Part shown: one piece after another, positions 1 to 8,231 of the stretch | Position numbering within the stretch: position 1 is the first letter of the stretch | Layout of the letters: each line of letters opens with the position of its first letter | From: Chitinophaga pinensis | GTDB taxonomy: Bacteria; Bacteroidota; Bacteroidia; AKYH767-A; OLB10 | Length of the DNA stretch: 34,692 bases | NCBI GenBank assembly: GCA_943332105.1 | Contig: CALQOD010000023.1 | Coordinates: forward strand, 1 to 34,692 | Reading direction: 5' to 3' | Made by a program: the position numbers and the translations under genes | Notes under the pieces: generated by a model | Told to the model about the DNA's origin: nothing | Databases searched by the model: none | What the model saw: the letters and a program-made list of their open reading frames with translations, nothing else

Positions 1-1101
1 TATATCTATGAATACGAGCAGTGGCCTGATTTCTATTGGGAGCATCGATCTATTTCTTCTGTTTTTGGACAAGTTAGAATCAAGCAAGGCTTATTGATTG
101 GTCATATGAATGCACTTGGGTTTTCTCATAAAAACGAAACCGTTCTTACTTCATTAACGATGGATGTTGTTAAGTCTTCTGAAATTGAGGGGGAGTTTTT
201 AAGCTATGAGCAAGTACGTTCATCAATTGCAAGACGGCTAGGTATAAATACCGCAGGACTTGTAAATAGTACTCGTCACATTGATGGTGTTGTTTCAATG
301 TTATTGGATGCTACTCAAAATTATTCGCAGCCTATAACTGAAAAGCGATTGTTTGGTTGGCATGCTTCGTTGTTTCCAACTGGTTATAGCGGTAATCTTT
401 CGATTGAGGTTGGTAAATATCGAACAGGTGAAATGCAAATAGTTTCAGGGCCGATAGGGAAGGAGAAGGTTCACTATGAAGCAATCAAAGCAAGTCAAGT
501 GAAAAAGGAAATGAAAGTATTCCTAAATTGGTTAAACAATGAAAACGAATTAGATCTTGTATTAAAGGCTGCAATTGCACATTTTTGGTTTATTATCATA
601 CATCCGTTTGATGATGGTAATGGAAGAATTGCGCGTGCTATCACAGATTTGTTATTAGCAAGATCTGAGAGTAGTGGCGAACGATTTTACAGTATGTCGA
701 ACCAAATATTAAAAGAGCGAAAAAAATACTATCAAATATTGCAGCAAGTGCAACAGAGTACAGGTGAAATAACTGAATGGGTGGTTTGGTTTATGGATTG
801 TTTGAAAAATTCGATAGACGCAACAGAACATACCACACAACGGATTATTCAGAAAGCTGTTTTCTGGAAGAAATATGATAAAACTTCTTTTAACGAGCGA
901 CAAAGATTAGTTTTAAATAAATTGTTAGATGGATTCGAGGGTAAGCTGCAAACTTCTAAGTGGGCAAAAATCACTAAGACGTCCAACGATACTGCATTAA
1001 GAGATATAAAAGATTTAATTCAAAAGGGAATTTTAAAACAAACAAAAGAAGGTGGAAGGAATTCTAATTATGAATTGAAAAAAGTTAAATTAAAGAATTA
1101 G
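1..1101 (+). CDS. Fic family protein with DUF4172 N-terminal region (5' end cut off)
   Basis: Predicted Fic enzyme that transfers AMP (or another nucleotide moiety) to a target hydroxyl. The reading frame is open from base 1, and its first residues (YIYEYEQWPDFYWEHRSI) look like the DUF4172 region that precedes Fic domains, so the gene starts just before the window and the TTG/ATG codons near 94-108 are internal. The catalytic motif HPFDDGNGRIAR is encoded at about 601-636 and fits HPFx(D/E)GNGRxxR completely. Upstream, SSEIEG (about 175-192) fits the inhibitory (S/T)xxxE(G/N) motif, so this should be a class II, self-inhibited Fic protein. The last 70 residues look like a winged helix, possibly DNA-binding. 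The gene ends 11 bases from the convergent peptidase gene. The target is unknown. Confidence 0.9.
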   Translation, partial: YIYEYEQWPDFYWEHRSISSVFGQVRIKQGLLIGHMNALGFSHKNETVLTSLTMDVVKSSEIEGEFLSYEQVRSSIARRLGINTAGLVNSTRHIDGVVSMLLDATQNYSQPITEKRLFGWHASLFPTGYSGNLSIEVGKYRTGEMQIVSGPIGKEKVHYEAIKASQVKKEMKVFLNWLNNENELDLVLKAAIAHFWFIIIHPFDDGNGRIARAITDLLLARSESSGERFYSMSNQILKERKKYYQILQQVQQSTGEITEWVVWFMDCLKNSIDATEHTTQRIIQKAVFWKKYDKTSFNERQRLVLNKLLDGFEGKLQTSKWAKITKTSNDTALRDIKDLIQKGILKQTKEGGRNSNYELKKVKLKN

Positions 1102-1112
1102 TTCTGATACAA

Positions 1113-1748
1113 TCACTTCAAACGAAAAACTGTTAAGCGCTTATCATTAATTAGTAAACCAGGATTAATTCCAAGCTGTCCTTCGGGGACCTCCATCTGA
1201 AAATACTTTTGATAATAATTTATCCAGCCAGAAAATAGTTCGTGTGTTTCGGGATCTTTAAAGGTCATAGGTTGCATCTTGAAAAAATCTTGTTGCTGAT
1301 TCACCTCTTTAAAAACATAATAGATTAATTCTGCACAGTAAATCTGATTGCTATCGGGTAAATATTTTTCATCGTATTTTATCCCTCTATAGTTTTTTAC
1401 AGCTTCTGATGCTTTGCTGATTTCTAATTGATAACGACTATCTAACCGACCAATATAAATAGTCTCTTTTGTTCGGTTTATAAACGTTTGAATAGATACT
1501 GTATCTACGACATTATCATAGGCTTCCATTACAACTAGTTTTCCGTTGTAGGATGTTAACATTCCTACATGTGAAAAGTATTGTCCGTTAAAATGAGGAG
1601 TAACTTTTTTAATAGCTTTTGATAAATCACCACCTCCTAAATCTTGAAATAAAAAATCGCCGGCTTTCAATTCTGTTCTCTTCAATTGCTCTTGCGCAAA
1701 TGATGAGTGAAATAAAAAGCTGACGATAAATAATAATTTAAATCGCAT
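1113..1748 (-). CDS. YiiX/YebB-like permuted papain-fold cysteine peptidase, exported
   Basis: Predicted periplasmic or surface hydrolase of the permuted NlpC/P60 (YiiX/YebB-like) fold, 211 residues. A signal peptide is visible (MRFKLLFIVSFLFHSSFAQ). After it comes the family's opening AGDFLFQDL, then His60 in FSHVGML, Glu75 in VVMEAYD and Cys138 in YCAELIYY, which is the His-Glu-Cys order expected of the circularly permuted family. Its ATG overlaps the stop codon of the upstream sppA gene by one base (TAATG), so translation is probably coupled. The substrate (peptidoglycan peptide, lipid or protein amide) cannot be told from sequence. Fold assignment is fairly sure, activity is inferred. Confidence 0.8.
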   Translation of the reverse strand: MRFKLLFIVSFLFHSSFAQEQLKRTELKAGDFLFQDLGGGDLSKAIKKVTPHFNGQYFSHVGMLTSYNGKLVVMEAYDNVVDTVSIQTFINRTKETIYIGRLDSRYQLEISKASEAVKNYRGIKYDEKYLPDSNQIYCAELIYYVFKEVNQQQDFFKMQPMTFKDPETHELFSGWINYYQKYFQMEVPEGQLGINPGLLINDKRLTVFRLK

Positions 1749-3511
1749 TAAAACGATAGATTGTAAAATGTTCTAGCTTGTACGCCTTGTTTGTTTTTGA
1801 TAGATTGTAATTCTTTCAGAATGTAATATTGATCTCCTAATGTCGATTGAAAGTACCACACTTTTGCTTCTTCTGAAAGTCCACTCATGATTTCTTCGAA
1901 CGGTTCTTTTTGTTCAGGCATCGATTTAATTCGGTAATCTTTAATTTTTGCTAAATCAGCAGCAATGCGCAATGCATCATTAATATTCCCAATCTCATCC
2001 ACTAGTCCAATTCGTTTTGCATCCACACCTGACCATACTCTTCCCTGAGCAATACTATCTACATCTTCTTGTTTCATTTTTCTTCCTTCAGCAACACGAG
2101 AAGTAAAGGTATTATAAACCTGATCAACACTACGCTGAATAATTACTCGTTCACTTTCAGTCATTGGGCGATTCATTGTTCCGATATCTCCGTAGTTGTT
2201 TGTTTTGTACGTGTCGAATGTAATGCCCAACTTGTTCTTAAACATATTTTGTGCATTAAACATTAATCCAAAAACACCTATAGATCCTGTTAGTGTAGTA
2301 GGCTCTGCTACAATTTTATTAGCAGCACATGAAATATAATATCCGCCAGATGCAGCTAAGTCGCCCATAGAAACAACAACAGGTTTTACTTTCTTTGCTA
2401 ATACTACTTCTCTCCAAATAATATCCGATGCTAATGCGTCTCCTCCTGGAGAATTAACTCTTAATACAATTGCTTTTATTTTATCATCCTTGCGTGCATC
2501 AGCAATTGTTTTAGCTAATGTTTCTGATCCTATTTTCTCATCATCACCTTCGCCACCTGATATTTCACCATTTGCATAAATAACGGCAATTTTGTCGGAA
2601 GCAGTTGAAGTAACAACAGATGCATTTTTGTATTTATTCAAAGTGATAAATTCTGGAGCTTCGCCTTTTTTCTTTCCTGCCTTCACACTTAAGTCATCCA
2701 TGAATTCATCATAGTAAGCTAGCTTATCGACTAATTTATTATCCATCGCATCTTTTGCTTCATTGATTTTTAAGCTATCAGCCATCAGATTAATAGCAGC
2801 TGGTGTAATTTTTCTTGAAGCGGCTACATTAGTAACAATATGATTCCAGATTGGATTTACAAAGCCTGCTATCTGTGCACGATTTTCATCACTCATACTC
2901 TCACGGATGTAAGGCTCTACTGCACTTTTAAATTTACCGTGACGTATAATCTGTGGTTCAATCTCTAATTTATCCAACGTGCCTTTTAAAAACATAATTT
3001 CAGTTGAAAGGCCAGTTAGCGCTAAACTGCCTTGAGGATTTAAATAAATTTTATCAGCAACACTAACTAAGTAATAGGCTCCTTGCGAATAATTTTCTGC
3101 ATAAGCATAAATAAACTTACCTGATTTTTTGAAATCGATAAGTGCGTTTCGAACTTCTTCCATGGTAGCCATTCCCATCGCAACAGATGGAACATCTAGG
3201 AAAATTCCTTTAATGTTTGCATCGGTTTTAGCAAAATTTAATTCCTGTAAAATGTCGTTTAAGCCTGGCTGACTTTTTTTGCTGCTTAAACTTCCAAGAT
3301 CGAAATTATCAAATGGATTTTTTGATGTTCGTTCAGTTACTTTTTCAGATAGCTGAATGTGTAAAACAGATCCGTCTTTTACTTTGACTTCTTTATTGTC
3401 GCCAGAAGAAACTAAGGCTGCTATTAATCCAATAAATAAAAAGAAGCCAACTATCGATGCTAATAAAACTCCGATCATCGCGGCTAAAACAGATTTTAAA
3501 AATGATTTCAT
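1748..3511 (-). CDS. sppA: Signal peptide peptidase SppA, 67K type
   Basis: Membrane-anchored serine protease that degrades cleaved signal peptides. At 587 residues it matches the long form with two tandem SppA domains. An N-terminal membrane helix lies at about residues 8-35. The general-base lysine is in the first half (Lys195 in GKFKSAVEP, matching E. coli Lys209) and the nucleophile in the second half (Ser388 in AASGGYYIS, matching Ser409). The RVNSPGGDAL segment before it is also typical. It is the first gene of a pair with the YiiX-like peptidase and has a TATATTTG -7 element 18 bases before the ATG, inside an inverted repeat. Identification is firm. Confidence 0.95.
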   Translation of the reverse strand: MKSFLKSVLAAMIGVLLASIVGFFLFIGLIAALVSSGDNKEVKVKDGSVLHIQLSEKVTERTSKNPFDNFDLGSLSSKKSQPGLNDILQELNFAKTDANIKGIFLDVPSVAMGMATMEEVRNALIDFKKSGKFIYAYAENYSQGAYYLVSVADKIYLNPQGSLALTGLSTEIMFLKGTLDKLEIEPQIIRHGKFKSAVEPYIRESMSDENRAQIAGFVNPIWNHIVTNVAASRKITPAAINLMADSLKINEAKDAMDNKLVDKLAYYDEFMDDLSVKAGKKKGEAPEFITLNKYKNASVVTSTASDKIAVIYANGEISGGEGDDEKIGSETLAKTIADARKDDKIKAIVLRVNSPGGDALASDIIWREVVLAKKVKPVVVSMGDLAASGGYYISCAANKIVAEPTTLTGSIGVFGLMFNAQNMFKNKLGITFDTYKTNNYGDIGTMNRPMTESERVIIQRSVDQVYNTFTSRVAEGRKMKQEDVDSIAQGRVWSGVDAKRIGLVDEIGNINDALRIAADLAKIKDYRIKSMPEQKEPFEEIMSGLSEEAKVWYFQSTLGDQYYILKELQSIKNKQGVQARTFYNLSF

Positions 3512-3515
3512 GGTT

Positions 3516-3541
3516 CAATTATATTTCTGCAAATATAATTG
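3516..3541. repeat. Perfect inverted repeat over the sppA promoter
   Basis: Arms CAATTATATTT (3516-3526) and AAATATAATTG (3531-3541) are exact reverse complements around a 4-base centre CTGC. The minus-strand -7 element of sppA lies inside the repeat, and the repeat ends 5 bases before the sppA ATG. It could act as an operator or as a hairpin in the leader. AT-rich dyads also arise by chance. Confidence 0.6.
3530..3537 (-). promoter_or_regulatory. Putative -7 promoter element of sppA
   Basis: Minus-strand TATATTTG matches the Bacteroidota -7 consensus TAnnTTTG and ends 18 bases before the sppA start. No clear TTTG -33 element is visible. Confidence 0.55.
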
Positions 3542-3600
3542 CTAATCTGTTTACTAATAGGTTAAATTAAACTTAACGAATAAGACTTTATCGATTGTTA

Positions 3601-3840
3601 TTAAGAAATCTGGTAACGATGACCTGAGCAGCATCCACAATGCGACCGAAGATAACTAGTGTCGACTTTCTTTCGTTCGAGCTGATACTTCTTCTTTTCT
3701 TCTTCTGTTAATGGTTTACTGCAAACAAGTAAAATTAGAATCAGTAAAAAAGGAAGAATTAAAACACCCAATAAAACGATTCCAGTAACGGTTAGTAAAA
3801 CCCAAGATTTCGATACTGCATCATTGAAAAAATCTTTCAT
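3601..3840 (-). CDS. Small membrane protein with cysteine-rich tail (hypothetical)
   Basis: Unrecognised 79-residue protein. It has one strongly hydrophobic segment (about residues 13-40, VLLTVTGIVLLGVLILPFLL), then a charged stretch (TEEEKKKYQLERKK), and ends in a short tail HCGCCSGHRYQIS with three cysteines and two histidines in nine residues, which could bind metal. It has its own TATATTTG -7 element 16 bases before the ATG, which supports it as a real gene. It lies between a T9SS protein and sppA, all on the minus strand, but with separate promoters. No function is claimed. Confidence 0.6.
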   Translation of the reverse strand: MKDFFNDAVSKSWVLLTVTGIVLLGVLILPFLLILILLVCSKPLTEEEKKKYQLERKKVDTSYLRSHCGCCSGHRYQIS

Positions 3841-3856
3841 AAAACAACTATTTAAT

Positions 3857-3864
3857 CAAATATA
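3857..3864 (-). promoter_or_regulatory. Putative -7 element for the small membrane protein gene
   Basis: Minus-strand TATATTTG matches TAnnTTTG and ends 16 bases before the ATG at 3840. It lies in the short gap after the stop codon of the upstream T9SS gene. Confidence 0.5.
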
Positions 3865-3885
3865 GCAATTTATTTTAGGCTCAGT

Positions 3886-6486
3886 TTATTCCTTGATAAA
3901 TTTTATAGTCGATTGTTGTTTGCCGTTTAATTTCAAGATGTAAAATCCGTTGGCAAGCATTTTAAGAGGAATACTAAGCGTGCTAGTAAAATCACCATTT
4001 ATGCTCGTGATTACTTTACCAGTGATATCTATCAACTGATATTGCTCAAATTGATAATTTCCAAGCTCTACATTTAAGAAATCGGCAGCTGGGTTAGGGT
4101 AGTAGTTTAGATTTACGAAATTGTTCGTGCCAATTCCTGAAAAACCATTTACAATTACTTCAATTGCATTAGAATTACCATCGCAGAATCCATCGTTTAT
4201 ATTAAGTTGGTATGTCCCCGGTATTTTAACAGTCAACGAATCATCATTTGCTCCTGCAATAGGTACACCGTTTCGAAACCATTGGTAGGTTCCAACAGCT
4301 CCACTTAAGTTGATTAGAATTAAAGAATCACCATTAATGAAGGTTGTATTACCGTTTGCGTAAACTAGTACTTGAGGAGAATCGTGAATGTCTAATGCGT
4401 TTACGGGTATGTTGCTATACATTGGTGGATTAGTAGACGCAATTCTGATGCGATACAATGCACTTGGCGGGATGCCTGCAGGAATCGTAGCAGTAATACT
4501 ATTCATCATTGTAGCTTGAACAGTTGCCATTGTAGTTGGATAATCAAAGTTTCCAAAGTCGTCAGATAGCTGTGCAATGAATGTGTTTCCTGCATTAAAA
4601 TATCCTAGAGTGAATGCGCCAAAGCTATATTCATTTCCAGAGCAATAAGTTCCAGCACCAACAGACAAGGCAATTTCACTATTACGTGTAATAATTTTCC
4701 CTTGACCAGCACCTAGTGCAATTGCGGAATAGCTTCCTGAAAAGTCAACAGCATGAACATCATTGCATGGAGAGAACTCCTTTGTCCATGTTAATCCAAT
4801 ATCATTTGTTTTGAATATCCCCTGATCTGTAAACGCCCAACCGGTATTAGTATTAATAAATTTTAAGCAATGAATATTTCCAGTAAATCCAACCATCGAA
4901 CGGTCCGTCCACGATTGACCGCCGTCATTGGTGTAAAATATTTCTCCGTTATCGCTTCCTATCCATCCATTTAATCCGTCTGAAAAGCTCAAACAGGTCA
5001 TAGGCGCAAATAGGCCTGTCATGCGTAAATACCAGTTTTGTCCACCATCATCCGTCGTGATTATTTCAGCGCTGTTGGTAGCAATAAATCCTGTATCGTT
5101 AGTTGCAAAATATACATCCGTGAAATTGTATTGAAATCCAGTAAAGGAAGTTGTTTCAAACGTCCACGAAGTACCATCGTTAGTAGATTTTAAAATCAAA
5201 TCATTATTACCAACTGCGTAGAGCGTTCCGTTAGGAAGTCGATGAATAATACTAATATTATCAGAGTAGCCAGTGCTTATTTGCGACCATGTTGCACCGC
5301 CATTGGTAGTTTTTAAGATTGTTCCTGTGTTTCCAACCGCAACGGCTGTATTGGCGTTAATTGTAGTAATGCTTCTTAAATTAACGGTGCTGCCTGAGTT
5401 CAGATTATTCCAGGTTTGTCCGTCGTTGGTCGATTTAATTATTGTTCCTGCGTCACCCACTGCGAAATAAGTGCTTCCGAAATGATGAATATCCCATAGC
5501 TCCTGATTTGTAATTCTTGTTTCCAAGGAACTCAATGTAGAACCTGCGTTTATAGTTAATGCAATTTTACCATTATCACCAATAACTAAATATCGGTTAT
5601 TACTCAAGGCGATGCAGTTATTCAACGAATTCCCCAACAAACTACTATTGTAATTCCAAATATTACCACCATCCGAAGTAAACCAAAGATTACCATCACC
5701 ATCAGTTATCAAATAACTATTCGTATTAAAAATATTTACCGATTTTGCATTAGAACTCGAAAGTGTAGGAGGTGTGTTTACAGGAGCTGTCCACGTATTG
5801 CCATTATCTGTCGACTTATATAAAACATTGTTAACAATTACGAGTCCTATTGAAACATTCGTATTTAAGTCCATAGTATTATAATTACCGCCAATACTAG
5901 AAGCACTTAACCATGATTGTCCATAGTTTGCTGTATGCAACACATCACCTAAAGTAGTAACCGCAATTCCATTTCCGTTGCTTCCAACCTTTATTGCAGC
6001 TATGAAATCACTAACTCCATTATATTGAACGGTCCAGTTAACGCCACCATCATTTGTGTGTTGAATATTGGTTCCAATCCCTTCCCATCCTTCGTTAGCA
6101 TTAATAAAAGAAATGGAAGAAGTATTAGGCCCAAAGAATAAGCTTCGCAACGTCCACGTATCTCCACCATCTGCACTTACAAGTACTTCATTGTTATTGT
6201 TGAGAATAAAAAGAGTGATTGAATCAACAACACATAAATCGATAATGTTATTATTGCTAAGTGTGTATTGATTTTTCCAGGTGTTTCCACCGTCTGCTGT
6301 TTTTAGGATTGTTCCCGTTTCACCTGTTATCCAGCCTGTATTAATATTGGCAAAACTAATTTTGCTAAGGTTATTGCCTGTTGGACTTGCGTGCAGATAT
6401 TCCCATTGTGCATAGGAAGTTTGATTCAAGAAAAGGATGGAAATGATTGACGTAAAAAATACTTTAACAAATAGATGCGTTTTCAT
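3886..6486 (-). CDS. T9SS-exported Ycf48-like beta-propeller protein
   Basis: Large secreted protein of 866 residues. After a signal peptide (cleavage near SYAQW) come about twelve copies of a short motif of the type KSTDNGNTWTA, KTTNGGATWSQ, YTNDGGQSWTD, spaced along residues 25-600. This is the pattern of Ycf48-like/BNR propellers. About residues 610-790 look like Ig- or PKD-like beta-sandwich domains. The last 75 residues (from YYPNPAADFLNVEL to LKLNGKQQSTIKFIKE) form a Por-type T9SS type A sorting domain, so the protein should cross the outer membrane by the type IX system and be anchored or released at the surface. Ligand unknown. A near-consensus TATCTTCG lies upstream. Confidence 0.88.
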   Translation of the reverse strand: MKTHLFVKVFFTSIISILFLNQTSYAQWEYLHASPTGNNLSKISFANINTGWITGETGTILKTADGGNTWKNQYTLSNNNIIDLCVVDSITLFILNNNNEVLVSADGGDTWTLRSLFFGPNTSSISFINANEGWEGIGTNIQHTNDGGVNWTVQYNGVSDFIAAIKVGSNGNGIAVTTLGDVLHTANYGQSWLSASSIGGNYNTMDLNTNVSIGLVIVNNVLYKSTDNGNTWTAPVNTPPTLSSSNAKSVNIFNTNSYLITDGDGNLWFTSDGGNIWNYNSSLLGNSLNNCIALSNNRYLVIGDNGKIALTINAGSTLSSLETRITNQELWDIHHFGSTYFAVGDAGTIIKSTNDGQTWNNLNSGSTVNLRSITTINANTAVAVGNTGTILKTTNGGATWSQISTGYSDNISIIHRLPNGTLYAVGNNDLILKSTNDGTSWTFETTSFTGFQYNFTDVYFATNDTGFIATNSAEIITTDDGGQNWYLRMTGLFAPMTCLSFSDGLNGWIGSDNGEIFYTNDGGQSWTDRSMVGFTGNIHCLKFINTNTGWAFTDQGIFKTNDIGLTWTKEFSPCNDVHAVDFSGSYSAIALGAGQGKIITRNSEIALSVGAGTYCSGNEYSFGAFTLGYFNAGNTFIAQLSDDFGNFDYPTTMATVQATMMNSITATIPAGIPPSALYRIRIASTNPPMYSNIPVNALDIHDSPQVLVYANGNTTFINGDSLILINLSGAVGTYQWFRNGVPIAGANDDSLTVKIPGTYQLNINDGFCDGNSNAIEVIVNGFSGIGTNNFVNLNYYPNPAADFLNVELGNYQFEQYQLIDITGKVITSINGDFTSTLSIPLKMLANGFYILKLNGKQQSTIKFIKE

Positions 6487-6511
6487 TTGATGGATATTGA
6501 GGCCGTTTGTA

Positions 6512-6519
6512 CGAAGATA
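6512..6519 (-). promoter_or_regulatory. Possible -7 element of the T9SS propeller gene
   Basis: Minus-strand TATCTTCG differs from TAnnTTTG at one base and lies 25 bases before the ATG at 6486. Confidence 0.35.
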
Positions 6520-6540
6520 TCAAATTAAATTTTTTTAATT

Positions 6541-6564
6541 CAAAAAAAAACCTGCTATAGCAGG
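6541..6564 (-). terminator. Rho-independent terminator of the etf/nuclease operon
   Basis: On the minus strand the perfect palindrome CCTGCTATAGCAGG (6564-6551) is followed directly by nine T residues. It lies 10 bases after the bifunctional nuclease stop codon, in the right direction to end etfB-etfA-nuclease transcription. Confidence 0.85.
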
Positions 6565-6573
6565 AATCGTTAT

Positions 6574-7200
6574 TTATTGATTTTTTCTTTTTGTTAGCTC
6601 ATCTCTGATTTTTGATGCCGTCTCATAGTCTTCATCTTCAAGCGCAGTATTCAGTGCATTTTCTAATTCTTCGTCATCCATACCTTGATAATGGTTCTCT
6701 GAAGGGTTTTCGGTATTTCTATCTGATAATTTAGGCATGTTTTGGTCAACAGTTAAATACTGTTCATCTTCATCCAGATCACTTTGTTCTAAATTGATAC
6801 CAGCTACACTCAGTATTTTGTCGTAAGTATAAATTGGAGCACCAAACCTCACTGCCAATGCAATGGCGTCTGATGTTCTTGAATCAATCTGATGCTGAGA
6901 TCCATCCTTTTTGGAAGTGCAGTATATCATAGAAAAAAAGATACCTTCCTTATAATTGTAAATAATTACTTCATCAATAGTAATTTCAAATGCATTTGCA
7001 AATGTTCGAAAAAGATCATGCGTAAGCGGACGTGTTGGTTTGATGTTCTCAATTTCAACAGCAATCGCTTCTGCCTCAATTCTACCAATAACAATTGGTA
7101 AGCGACGTAAACCATCTATTTCTGTTAATGTGAGGATATAGGCACCTGATTGCGTCTGACTACTCTTTAGTCCAAAAATATCGAGTTTATGTTTTTTCAT
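6574..7200 (-). CDS. Bifunctional nuclease family protein (DUF151) with UVR motif
   Basis: Protein of 208 residues. Residues 1-135 are a DUF151/BFN domain: LDIFGLKSSQ at the start, LPIVIGRIEAEAIA at 34-47, and the signature DSRTSDAIALAVRFGAPIY at 106-124. The family includes plant and bacterial proteins reported to have DNase and RNase activity. The C-terminus (about 174-206, MDDEELENALNTALEDEDYETASKIRDEL, in parts) is a UvrB/UvrC-type helical hairpin, often a protein-protein contact. It is the last gene of the etf operon, 24 bases after etfA, and is followed by a strong terminator. Why a nuclease-like protein goes with ETF is not known; the biochemical role here is inferred only from family. 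Confidence 0.85.
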   Translation of the reverse strand: MKKHKLDIFGLKSSQTQSGAYILTLTEIDGLRRLPIVIGRIEAEAIAVEIENIKPTRPLTHDLFRTFANAFEITIDEVIIYNYKEGIFFSMIYCTSKKDGSQHQIDSRTSDAIALAVRFGAPIYTYDKILSVAGINLEQSDLDEDEQYLTVDQNMPKLSDRNTENPSENHYQGMDDEELENALNTALEDEDYETASKIRDELTKRKNQ

Positions 7201-7224
7201 AAGATTTCGAAACTTGAATTGAAA

Positions 7225-8202
7225 TTAAGAATTTTCCGCTTTAAATTCTTTTATTGCACTTATTAACTGAGGAACTACTTCGAACGCATCCCCAACTATT
7301 CCGTAGTCGGCAGCTTTGAAGAACGGTGCTTCTGGATCTTTATTGATAACCACAATTACTTTTGATGAACTCACTCCAGCTAAATGTTGAATAGCGCCTG
7401 AAATACCGATGGCAATATACAAATTAGGACTAACAGCGATCCCTGTCTGGCCAACATGTTCACTATGCGGACGCCAATTAGCATCAGAGACAGGCTTTGA
7501 ACATGCGGTAGCAGCTCCCAATAATTGAGCTAATTCTTCTACCATTCCCCAGTTCTCAGGACCTTTCAAGCCACGGCCACCTGAAACAACAATCTCCGCA
7601 TCGGGTAGCGATACTTTGTCGGATGCACGCACAATATCTTTAACCATTGCAGCGAAATCATTACTTCCAGTAGTTGGCTCAAATGCCTCTATATTAGCTG
7701 GCTGTGTATTTTCAACAACTTTATAGGAGTTAGGCATTATTGCAATCACTTTGTTTTCACTAGTGATGGAAACATCGGCGAAAGCCTTTCCGGAAAATGC
7801 ACCTTTCCGAACGATAAATCCATTTGAGTTATTTGGTAATGAAATAACTCCGTCAACATAAGCCGCATTTAATTTAACTGCCACACGAGGTGCTAATCCT
7901 TTTCCAGAAAAGGTTGCTGATAAAACAACCACATTAGCGTTTTCCTTTTGAGCAGCTTGAGCGATTACAGCTCCGTAAGCCTGGTTCACAAACGCTTTAT
8001 AAGCGACTGCAGAAACAGTTAAGATTTTGGACGCACCAAATTGGGCAAGTTTGTTTAACTCATCGGATGCAACATTTCCAATAGAAAGTGCAACTAGATT
8101 GGTTCCCAGTTGTTGGGCCAAAGCAGCTCCATAAGAAACAACTTCAAAGCTTGATTTCTTGAATTTCCCTTCGGAGTGTTCGGTATATACTAAAACTGAC
8201 AT
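7225..8202 (-). CDS. etfA: Electron transfer flavoprotein alpha subunit
   Basis: Alpha subunit (325 residues) of the ETF heterodimer, which takes electrons from acyl-CoA and related dehydrogenases to ETF:quinone oxidoreductase. The C-terminal FAD-binding domain is complete: SGGRGLKGPENWG near 207-219, GQTGIAVSP at 251-259, GISGAIQHLAG at 266-276, INKDPEAPFF at 286-295 and ADYGIVGD at 298-305. It follows etfB by 29 bases in one operon. In Bacteroidota this pair serves fatty acid and branched-chain amino acid oxidation. Identification is firm. Confidence 0.95.
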   Translation of the reverse strand: MSVLVYTEHSEGKFKKSSFEVVSYGAALAQQLGTNLVALSIGNVASDELNKLAQFGASKILTVSAVAYKAFVNQAYGAVIAQAAQKENANVVVLSATFSGKGLAPRVAVKLNAAYVDGVISLPNNSNGFIVRKGAFSGKAFADVSITSENKVIAIMPNSYKVVENTQPANIEAFEPTTGSNDFAAMVKDIVRASDKVSLPDAEIVVSGGRGLKGPENWGMVEELAQLLGAATACSKPVSDANWRPHSEHVGQTGIAVSPNLYIAIGISGAIQHLAGVSSSKVIVVINKDPEAPFFKAADYGIVGDAFEVVPQLISAIKEFKAENS

Positions 8203-8231
8203 ATTCTTTTTTAGAGATTAATTATTCTAGA

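Noticed and set aside
3886-6486. Photosystem II assembly factor (Ycf48) function for the propeller protein
   Set aside because: Only the repeat type is shared; signal peptide and T9SS tail show a secreted surface protein in a non-photosynthetic phylum.
6551-6564. Perfect palindrome CCTGCTATAGCAGG as a possible operator
   Set aside because: Followed by nine Ts just after a stop codon on the minus strand, so it is a terminator.
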